From contig SUYH01000001.1 in assembly GCA_015060535.1 (NCBI GenBank), forward strand, positions 93,991 to 157,990: a DNA stretch of 64,000 nt, read 5' to 3'. The position numbers and the translations under genes were made by a program. How positions within the stretch are numbered: position 1 is the stretch's first letter; every line of letters begins with the position of its first letter. The notes beneath the pieces are model-generated. The model did not search any database. It saw only the letters and a list, made by a program, of their open reading frames with translations, and was not told the origin of the DNA. This document shows, piece by piece, positions 15,496-22,465 of the stretch. Origin of the DNA: Prevotella sp. (lineage in GTDB: Bacteria; Bacteroidota; Bacteroidia; Bacteroidales; Bacteroidaceae).

Positions 15496-16646
15496 AGCGA
15501 CACTTTTTCCTATATATTGCCCTGCTGCTCGCTCTCGCCGGTTGCCGTACGGATGACACCATCATCTATATGGAAGACGAGGACACGGGCATCGTGACCG
15601 AGAAGACGGAGGTGCTCGGCATGTATCTGCTGAACGAGGGTAATATGGGTTCGAACAAGTGTACGCTCGACTATCTGGACCTCTCTGGCGAGACTATCCG
15701 CTACCTGCGTAACATCTATGCTGAGCGTAACCCCAACGAGGTGAAGGAGCTGGGTGATGTGGGCAACGATATCCAGATATACGGTTCGCAGCTCTGGCTC
15801 GTCATCAATTGCTCGAACAAGGTGGAGGTGTGTCGCGCCTCAGATGCGGTGAAGCTGGGCAAGATAGACGTGCCTAACTGTCGCAATGTGACATTCCACG
15901 AGGGTTATGCCTATGTCTCGTCGTATGTGGGTCCTGTGAGCATCGGTCAAGATGCTCCCCTTGGCGAGGTGTATAAGATTGACACACTGACATTGCAGAC
16001 AGTCAGCAAGATCACGGTAGGCTACCAGCCTGAGGAGATGGCTGTGGTTGATGGAAAACTGTATGTGGCCAATAGTGGAGGCTATCGTGTGCCCGACTAT
16101 GACCGTACGGTGAGTGTCATTGACCTGAAGACCTTCACGGAGGAGCGTAAGATTGACGTCGCTGTGAATCTGCATCGCTGTCGGGCAGACCGCTATGGAC
16201 AGCTGTGGGTGACCTCGCGAGGCGACTATTATGACGAGAAGTCACACCTCTGTTGGCTGTCGCGCGATGCACAAGGACAGATGCAGGTGGGTGGACGGAT
16301 AGACATCCCCGTGAGCGACCTCTGCATCGTGGGCGACTCGTTGTATTTCTATGGCAGCCAGTGGAGCGAGGCGACGTATACCAATGAGCTCTATCATGGC
16401 ATCATCAATATCCGGACACATGAGGTAGTCAGTGACAAGCTGACGGATGCTCAGGAACTCACTCAGATGCGCCAGCCCTATGGCATCATCGTCAATCCCA
16501 ACGAGCGCGACTTCTACCTGATGGATGCCAAGAACTACGTGTCGAGTGGTGACCTGTTGCACTTCCATGCCGACGGCACCTTCGACTATAAGGTAAAGAC
16601 AGGCGATATCCCTGCCCATGCGGTGTTTCTGCGGGCTGCGCCCTAA
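15492..16646 (+). CDS. btuG: BtuG-like surface B12-binding beta-propeller lipoprotein (DUF5074/YncE type)
   Basis: A 384-residue lipoprotein (signal ending in LALAGC) with repeated beta-propeller blades of the YncE/DUF5074 type: MYLLNEGNMGSNKCTLDYLD at the start, GNDIQIYGSQLWLVINCSNKVEV, YQPEEMAVVDGKLYVANSGG, VSVIDLKTF, QLWVTSRGDY, QPYGIIVNPNERDFYLMDA. BtuG proteins of Bacteroides sit on the cell surface, bind cobalamin very tightly and cap BtuB. Here the gene is translationally coupled to btuB and lies under the same riboswitch, which supports the same role. Function is inferred from family and position. Confidence 0.85.
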   Translation: MKRHFFLYIALLLALAGCRTDDTIIYMEDEDTGIVTEKTEVLGMYLLNEGNMGSNKCTLDYLDLSGETIRYLRNIYAERNPNEVKELGDVGNDIQIYGSQLWLVINCSNKVEVCRASDAVKLGKIDVPNCRNVTFHEGYAYVSSYVGPVSIGQDAPLGEVYKIDTLTLQTVSKITVGYQPEEMAVVDGKLYVANSGGYRVPDYDRTVSVIDLKTFTEERKIDVAVNLHRCRADRYGQLWVTSRGDYYDEKSHLCWLSRDAQGQMQVGGRIDIPVSDLCIVGDSLYFYGSQWSEATYTNELYHGIINIRTHEVVSDKLTDAQELTQMRQPYGIIVNPNERDFYLMDAKNYVSSGDLLHFHADGTFDYKVKTGDIPAHAVFLRAAP

Positions 16647-16684
16647 ATATACGGGCTTTGCCCTAAATATAAAATATAAAATAA

Positions 16685-17779
16685 ATGAGACGATTGATAT
16701 TTTTTATTTTTTATTTTTCATTTAGCTCCGTAGGAGCGCAAAGGATGGACGATGTGTCGACACACTCGAATTATATCCAGGCGGTAGACGAATACAGGCC
16801 TGCCCCAGGACAGTATATCAACGACATCCCAGAGTATCAGACTGGTGATACGGAACAGGACATGATACGCAAATGTACCGAGCGACTGGCTAACAACCAG
16901 CGCGACCTGGTGGCATTGGGTGCTTTTGGGGGTTACATCACCTTCCATTTCGACCACTCGATAGCCAATGTCGAGGGACAGCGCGACTTCGCCATTTGGG
17001 GTAATGCCTATCAAGAGGAGACGAACACGTTTCCTGGTGGTGGTGTCAGCGAGGCTGGTGTCGTGATGGTGTCGAAAGATGTCAATGGCAACGGACTGCC
17101 CGACGATGCTTGGTATGAGATCAGTGGCAGTTGCGATGTGGATAGCGTAGGCAAGGTAGACTATGGCTACGAGATCACCTACAGGAAGAATCCGATGGGA
17201 AAGATTCCCTGGACAGACAACCGCGGCAACAGTGGCGAGCTGGATCGCTGGGACCGCTATCACCCGCAGGAGTATTATCCGCAGTGGCTGCCCGATGGAC
17301 TCACCTTCCGAGGTACGCGATTACCCCAGAATGGCTATGACATGACTGGTGCTGTGCCCACGAGTTACAGCCAGTATTACTGGGTGCTGTTCTTCTACGG
17401 ATGGGGCTATGCTGACAATCAGCCCAATATGCTGAGCGATCACGAGACACCTAATATCGAGGGCTGTGGCATTGACATCAGCTGGGCAGTGGATGAGGAG
17501 CGAAAACCCGTCAAACTCGATTTCGTCGACTTTGTGCGTGTCTATACGGGTCTGAACCAGAAGTGTGGCTGGCTGCTGGAGACCTCCACGGAAATCCTGG
17601 GAGCAGAAGACCTGCATACCGACGAGTCCATCAGCCGCATCAAGGCAGCCATTGCAGGCATCGATGTCGTGCGTCAAGAGGATGCTTCCTCGCCAGTCTA
17701 TGACCTGCAGGGACGCCCCGTCAGCCATCCCCGTCGCGGACTCTATATTCGGAACGGAAAGAAATTCATCATTAAATAA
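16685..17779 (+). CDS. Secreted cell-surface protein of the B12 uptake operon
   Basis: A 364-residue secreted protein with a signal peptide (FIFYFSFSSVGAQ). The body includes LVALGAFGGYITFHFDH, FAIWGNAYQEETNTFPGGGVSEAGVVMVSKDVNGNGLPDDAWYEI (a segment like those in Bacteroidetes 'cell surface protein' families), and WAVDEERKPVKLDFVDFVRVYTG. The C-terminus VYDLQGRPVSHPRRGLYIRNGKKFIIK resembles the conserved tails of many Prevotella secreted proteins. Position between BtuG and a DUF4465 protein, under one riboswitch, suggests a role in capturing corrinoids at the surface; related proteins are frequent in Bacteroidetes B12 loci. The exact family role is not known to me. Confidence 0.75.
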   Translation: MRRLIFFIFYFSFSSVGAQRMDDVSTHSNYIQAVDEYRPAPGQYINDIPEYQTGDTEQDMIRKCTERLANNQRDLVALGAFGGYITFHFDHSIANVEGQRDFAIWGNAYQEETNTFPGGGVSEAGVVMVSKDVNGNGLPDDAWYEISGSCDVDSVGKVDYGYEITYRKNPMGKIPWTDNRGNSGELDRWDRYHPQEYYPQWLPDGLTFRGTRLPQNGYDMTGAVPTSYSQYYWVLFFYGWGYADNQPNMLSDHETPNIEGCGIDISWAVDEERKPVKLDFVDFVRVYTGLNQKCGWLLETSTEILGAEDLHTDESISRIKAAIAGIDVVRQEDASSPVYDLQGRPVSHPRRGLYIRNGKKFIIK

Positions 17780-17809
17780 CACTATTTATTCACTTAAAAC
17801 ATTACAGTT

Positions 17810-18583
17810 ATGAAGAAACATTTGTTTTTTGCAGCTGTTGCATTGGCAACAATGTCAGCATTCACATCGTGCTCAAAAGAGGACAATGCAGGTTCACCTG
17901 TTGTGACCATCATCTCGTTTGAGAATCAGACCTTGAACAAGGATGGCTTCTGGATTGGCGAGGCTAAGGGTGAAAGCTACTCCTACGAAGACGACTGGGG
18001 GGGCAAGACCACAACCTATACCGACAATGCCTACAAGGAGGCCGGTGTAAAGTTCCCTGTGAGCTACAGCATCTATGAGTCACAGTACGGTAGCACCGAT
18101 TTCTGGTCTGGTTTTGCTATCTCTAACCGTACGGCTACCACTTTCGACCCCATGACGCTGACTCCCGACCAGTATAACAACGTGACGGGTAAGGCTCACT
18201 CTGGCGACAATTTCATGGTGATCACCACCTATGGCGAGTTCATCAATTTCGAAGAGGGCGTCAAGATCAAGGGCTTCTACTTCACCAACAGCGCCTATAC
18301 CGCTAACTCTATCTTGAATGGCGACAGCTACTCAGGTGCAAAGTTCGACAAGACCGACTGGTTCAAGTGCACGCTGACAGGTGTGAAGAAAGATGGTACG
18401 ACGGTTGATGTAGACATCGACCTCGCTAAGAATGGTGACTACGTGAAGGACTGGCAGTGGATTGACTTGAGCGCTATGGGCGAGATTGGCTCACTCTACT
18501 TCGCATTCTCTGGTTCTCGTTCGAACGATTATGGCGTGCTGACTCCTGCCTATATCTGTATCGACGACATGGTAGTTGAGTAA
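17810..18583 (+). CDS. DUF4465 domain lipoprotein
   Basis: A 257-residue lipoprotein (MKKHLFFAAVALATMSAFTSC). The body fits DUF4465: ISFENQTLNKDGFWIGE near residue 40, YSIYESQYGSTDFWSGFAISNRT, HSGDNFMVITTYGE, IKGFYFTNSAYTANSILNG, WQWIDLSAMGEIGSLYFAFSGSRSND and a final YICIDDMVVE strand. DUF4465 proteins recur in Bacteroidetes B12 operons and may be surface corrinoid binders. A G7 run lies at 17997-18003 inside the gene. It lies 30 bp after the previous gene and 5 bp before the next one. Confidence 0.82.
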   Translation: MKKHLFFAAVALATMSAFTSCSKEDNAGSPVVTIISFENQTLNKDGFWIGEAKGESYSYEDDWGGKTTTYTDNAYKEAGVKFPVSYSIYESQYGSTDFWSGFAISNRTATTFDPMTLTPDQYNNVTGKAHSGDNFMVITTYGEFINFEEGVKIKGFYFTNSAYTANSILNGDSYSGAKFDKTDWFKCTLTGVKKDGTTVDVDIDLAKNGDYVKDWQWIDLSAMGEIGSLYFAFSGSRSNDYGVLTPAYICIDDMVVE

Positions 18584-18588
18584 GCATC

Positions 18589-19707
18589 GTGAGACTCATC
18601 TATCTCATATTCCTGACAGTGTTGCTATCGTCCTGTGGCCGCCAGACGGCCCAACAGCAGGACGGTGGCGACACTGTTGCTTTCCGTTATGCCAAGCGCC
18701 TCACCATCGTGCGCCATGACGGCTATACCGTAGCAACCCTGCAAAACCCCTGGAAGCCCGACAAGACGTTGCATCGCTACGTCCTTGTCCCGTACGATGC
18801 GGAAGTTCCGCATCCCCTCCCCGAAGGCACCATCATCCGCACCCCCTTAAAGCGCCCCGTCATCTTCACCACAGTCCATTGCGCCTTGTTGCAGATGTTA
18901 CACCAGGAGGAGCGCATAGCAGGAGTAGCCGACCTGAAATACATCAAGATACCCTATATCCACGAGCAGGTGGCGAAAGGTCGCATCAGCGATTGTGGCG
19001 ACGGCATGAGTCCGGTGATAGAAAAAATCATCGACCAGCGCCCTGATGCTATCTTCCTGTCGCCTTTTGAGAATAGTGGTGGCTATGGCAAGGTGGAGGA
19101 GATTGACATCCCCCTCATCGAGTGTGCCGAGTATATGGAACCCACGCCCTTGGCACGTGCTGAGTGGATGCGTTTCTATGGCATGCTGTTGGGTTGCGAG
19201 GAGCGTGCTGACAGTCTGTTTGCTGTGGTCGACAGCAGCTACAATGCTCTGAAGCAGGTGGCTCAGACCTCGAAGGTGCAGCGCTCTGTGGTGTTGGACA
19301 AGGTGACGGGCTCCGTGTGGTATGTGCCTGGAGGTCGCAGCACCATTGGTCAGATGTTGGCTGACGCTCAGAGCTTGTATCCGTGGGCTGCCGATGAGCA
19401 TAGTGGCAGTGTGTCATTGCCTTTCGAAACGGTATTGGAAAGGGCAGGGGAGTGCGATGTGTGGATGTTCCGCTTTAGCAGCAATCACCTGATTACGTAT
19501 CAGGAGTTGTTGGCTGAACATCATGGCTATGACCAGTTCAAGGCCTTCCGTAATCGCGAGGCCTATGGCTGTAATGTCGAGCTCTCGCTATTCTATGAGG
19601 AGGCCCCGTTCAGACCAGACTGGTTGCTGAATGATTTCATTAAAATCCTTCACCCCGAAATACCAAATCTGCCCCCTCTACGTTATTATAAAAAAATAAA
19701 TCCGTAA
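18589..19707 (+). CDS. btuF: BtuF-like periplasmic cobalamin-binding lipoprotein
   Basis: A 372-residue class III substrate-binding protein. It begins with GTG (V/M RLIYLIFLTVLLSSC, lipobox LSSC) 5 nt after the DUF4465 stop. Landmarks shared with the binding half of the CbiB fusion are EERIAGVADLKYIKIPYI, DQRPDAIFLSPFENSGGYG, PLARAEWMRFYGMLLG, VVLDKVTGSVWYVPGGRSTIGQML and a C-terminal DWLLNDFIKILHPE. It is expected to pass corrinoid from the outer-membrane receptor to the permease encoded next. It is thus a second BtuF/BtuC pair in the window, controlled by the riboswitch, while the first lies in the biosynthesis operon. Confidence 0.87.
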   Translation: MRLIYLIFLTVLLSSCGRQTAQQQDGGDTVAFRYAKRLTIVRHDGYTVATLQNPWKPDKTLHRYVLVPYDAEVPHPLPEGTIIRTPLKRPVIFTTVHCALLQMLHQEERIAGVADLKYIKIPYIHEQVAKGRISDCGDGMSPVIEKIIDQRPDAIFLSPFENSGGYGKVEEIDIPLIECAEYMEPTPLARAEWMRFYGMLLGCEERADSLFAVVDSSYNALKQVAQTSKVQRSVVLDKVTGSVWYVPGGRSTIGQMLADAQSLYPWAADEHSGSVSLPFETVLERAGECDVWMFRFSSNHLITYQELLAEHHGYDQFKAFRNREAYGCNVELSLFYEEAPFRPDWLLNDFIKILHPEIPNLPPLRYYKKINP

Positions 19708-19728
19708 AATCCGTATAATTCGTAGTAG

Positions 19729-20733
19729 ATGAATAAAGGTACGATATACTGCATCCTGTTGGCCATGGCCATTGCCGTGCTCTTTGCCCTGAACATCGTC
19801 GTGGGTTCAGTCACGATTCCTGTGGCTGACACGTTGCGCATCCTGATGGGCGAAGAGGTGAAACCCTCGTGGCAGTATATCATCCTTGAGTCACGCTTGC
19901 CTCAGGCCATCACAGCGACGTTGGCTGGTGGAGCCTTGGCGGTCAGTGGACTGATGCTGCAGACGGCTTTCCGCAATCCTTTGGCGGGTCCCAGTGTGTT
20001 TGGCATCAACAGTGGTGCTGGTCTGGGTGTGGCACTGGTCATGTTGCTCCTGGGGGGCAGCATCTCTGCCGGAAGTGTCAGCCTTTCTGGTTTCGTTGCT
20101 GTGCTGATAGCAGCCTTTGTCGGTGCGATGACGGTGATGGCCATCATCTTCTTTTTCTCTACGCTGGTGCGCAACAATGTGATGCTGCTCATCATTGGCA
20201 TCATGATAGGCTATATCAGCAACAGTGCCATCTCGTTGCTCAACTTCTTCGCAACCGATGAAGGTGTGAAGTCGTATATGGTATGGGGCATGGGCTCGTT
20301 TGGTGGTGTCTCCATGCGTATGATGCCCACCTTTGCCAGTGTGACACTGGTGGGTCTGTTGGGGAGCATCCTGCTCATCAAACCCCTGAATGCGCTGATG
20401 CTGGGCGACCGCTATGCGGAGAACCTGGGCATCAATATCATTCGGGTGCGCAACTGGCTCTTGATAGTGACAGGTCTCCTGACAGCTATTGTGACGGCCT
20501 TCTGTGGTCCTGTAGCCTTCATCGGACTGGCTGTTCCGCATATTGCCCGTCTGCTGCTCCATACGGATAATCATCGCTCGCTATTGCCAGCCACTATCCT
20601 CATGGGCAGCATCGTAGCCCTGACGTGTTCCCTCCTCTGTGTGCTCCCTGGCGAGAGTGGTGTCATCCCCTTGAATGCCGTCACTCCCCTCATTGGTGCC
20701 CCCGTCATCATCTACGTCATCATTAATCGATAA
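19729..20733 (+). CDS. btuC: FecCD/BtuC-type ABC transporter permease (second copy)
   Basis: A 334-residue FecCD permease, clearly paralogous to the one at 5965: ESRLPQAITATLAGGALAVSG, QTAFRNPLAGPSVFGINSGAG, VKSYMVWGMGSFGGVS, LMLGDRYAENLGINI, CGPVAFIGLAVPHIAR, IPLNAVTPLIGAPVIIYVI. It is the last gene of the riboswitch operon. No ATPase gene follows; the next 143 bp are a heptamer array and then the convergent SusD gene. It presumably works with a BtuD encoded elsewhere. Confidence 0.9.
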   Translation: MNKGTIYCILLAMAIAVLFALNIVVGSVTIPVADTLRILMGEEVKPSWQYIILESRLPQAITATLAGGALAVSGLMLQTAFRNPLAGPSVFGINSGAGLGVALVMLLLGGSISAGSVSLSGFVAVLIAAFVGAMTVMAIIFFFSTLVRNNVMLLIIGIMIGYISNSAISLLNFFATDEGVKSYMVWGMGSFGGVSMRMMPTFASVTLVGLLGSILLIKPLNALMLGDRYAENLGINIIRVRNWLLIVTGLLTAIVTAFCGPVAFIGLAVPHIARLLLHTDNHRSLLPATILMGSIVALTCSLLCVLPGESGVIPLNAVTPLIGAPVIIYVIINR

Positions 20734-20876
20734 CTGTCAACTATCAACTGTCAACTATCAACTGTCAACTATCAACTGTCAACTATCAACTGTCAACTAT
20801 CAACTGTCAACTGTCAACTATCAACTGTCAACTATCAACTGTCAACTGTCAACTGTCAACTATCAACTGTCAACTA
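20734..20876. repeat. Intergenic heptamer array, 20 units of ACTGTCA/ACTATCA
   Basis: Twenty perfect 7-bp units (12 ACTGTCA, 8 ACTATCA, often alternating) start directly after the BtuC stop and end 4 bp before the SusD stop on the other strand. They fill the whole space between two convergent genes. No hairpin with a T-run is seen, so it is not an ordinary terminator. Confidence 0.92.
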
Positions 20877-20879
20877 AAC

Positions 20880-22451
20880 TCAATATCCCTGATTCTGTGT
20901 CAAATTCTGATTCAACGCCCTGACATCAGCAGGAATAGGGAATACCGTAGTATGCCCGTCACTCTCGTCTACCGGCTCATCACCATCCTCACCCTGGAAT
21001 AGCGACTTATAATGTCCGAAGCGAATCATATCCTGGCGTCGCCATCCCTCCCAGCAGAGTTCCACGAATCGTTCCCTTTCCAGGTTCTCCATCGTCAGCT
21101 CCACAGGTTTCATCCGAGCCCTCTTACGCACCAGGTCTAGGTCTTTCTGGCCTTGACTGGCCTTGCCCAGACGCAGGTAGGCCTCAGCCCTCATCAGCAG
21201 CACATCAGCAAAGCGGAACAGCACGATGTCATTGTCCATCAGCTTGCCATCCTTCGAGGCATTCTTGTCTACCTCATATTTCTTCATGCGTGCTCCAGCA
21301 GTCTCCACGTAGTCTGAGAAGCTCAGGTCCATCTCCACCTTGTCAGGATAGTACACCAGCTGCTGACCTGTACGATCCAGCACGGGGTCACCATCGAGGT
21401 CATAGACGGGTCCAGCGTAGAAATTCATGTAAAAGCGGTTGTCAACGTTATCGGTACCATAGCCATACATCTTCAGTGTCTGCAGCGTAGCACACGTCCC
21501 GTTCTCACCCGTAAAGCCATAGGCTGCTGCATGGCGGTAGTGGTACGAGCGATGCATGTTCTGTTGCTGGTTCGAATAGAGGTGCTTGTCCATGGGGATG
21601 ACGAAGATGTTCTCCTTAGAGTTCTCGTTATACACGATGAAGTTGCTCTCATATTTTTCCTCCAGACTGTAGCCTAAGTCCTCAATGGCGTTGCAGTATT
21701 CGATACACTGCTCCATATATTGAGCCACATCTGTCGTACCCAGATACACCCCACTATTTAGCATCATCTTAGCCATCACGAAGTAGCATACAGGCATCGT
21801 GATGCGTCCGTAGTAGTCACCCTCGCGCACACTGTTCGACGGACTGAGTTGATGGATGGCCATATCCATTTCCTTCATGATGAATTCAAACACCACACTG
21901 CGCTTCTCTCTGGTCACCCTGTTCATATCCATCACACTCGATGTGATAAGGGGCACATCGCCAAAGAGGTCTATCAAGTACCAGTAGTACATGGCGCGTA
22001 GAGCCCTCACCTCTGAGGTCCAGATGAGGTAGTTCATGGGTCCTGCCATCTTCTGATACTGTTCCAGTTTCTCCAGCGAGTAGTTACACAGCGTGATGAC
22101 CTTATACAGGTATAGCCATGCGTTCTTGGGCAGTTCGTGACCAGCACTCCAGGAGTGCTTGTACATCGCTTGCCAGATGCCTCCGTCATACCAGTCGACA
22201 CCACGTGTGGGTAACAGCGCTTCATCCGACCCGAAGGTCTGCAGGTCATACACCCCTCGACAGGTACCTTGCAGTCCCTGTCCATCGGTATTTCCACCCA
22301 CATAGTTATACAGCGTAGCCACTGTGTTCAGATACAGGTCCGACGCATTGGTAAACGCCTGCTCTTCTGTGATCTGGTCTCTCGCCTCTTCTTCCAGACT
22401 ACATCCCCAGACCACACAGCTCAACAGAATTAAATATATATGTTTCATCAT
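20880..22451 (-). CDS. SusD/RagB family nutrient-binding outer-membrane lipoprotein
   Basis: A 523-residue SusD-family lipoprotein (signal ending in VVWGC). Family features are EEQAFTNASDLYLNTVATLYNYVGG near the N-terminus, SEVRALRAMYYWYLIDLFGDVPLIT (the TPR helices), and a C-terminal block with DNDIVLFRFADVLLMRAEAYLRLGK, LVRKRARM and the terminal FPIPADVRALNQNLTQNQGY. It works with the SusC partner encoded upstream to bind a glycan or other large nutrient at the cell surface. The substrate cannot be read from sequence; no glycoside hydrolase is nearby. In-frame ATGs at 22451 and 22448 are both possible. Confidence 0.93.
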   Translation of the reverse strand: MMKHIYLILLSCVVWGCSLEEEARDQITEEQAFTNASDLYLNTVATLYNYVGGNTDGQGLQGTCRGVYDLQTFGSDEALLPTRGVDWYDGGIWQAMYKHSWSAGHELPKNAWLYLYKVITLCNYSLEKLEQYQKMAGPMNYLIWTSEVRALRAMYYWYLIDLFGDVPLITSSVMDMNRVTREKRSVVFEFIMKEMDMAIHQLSPSNSVREGDYYGRITMPVCYFVMAKMMLNSGVYLGTTDVAQYMEQCIEYCNAIEDLGYSLEEKYESNFIVYNENSKENIFVIPMDKHLYSNQQQNMHRSYHYRHAAAYGFTGENGTCATLQTLKMYGYGTDNVDNRFYMNFYAGPVYDLDGDPVLDRTGQQLVYYPDKVEMDLSFSDYVETAGARMKKYEVDKNASKDGKLMDNDIVLFRFADVLLMRAEAYLRLGKASQGQKDLDLVRKRARMKPVELTMENLERERFVELCWEGWRRQDMIRFGHYKSLFQGEDGDEPVDESDGHTTVFPIPADVRALNQNLTQNQGY

Positions 22452-22465
22452 TCCTAATTTCTAAT

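Noticed and set aside
17997..18003. G7 run in the DUF4465 gene as a phase-variable tract
   Set aside because: Seven G are below the length usually needed for frequent slippage and arise from Trp-Gly-Gly codons; kept only as a note.
20734..20876. CRISPR or origin-type iterons
   Set aside because: The units are contiguous 7-mers with no spacers, and there is no replication gene or AT-rich unwinding region nearby.
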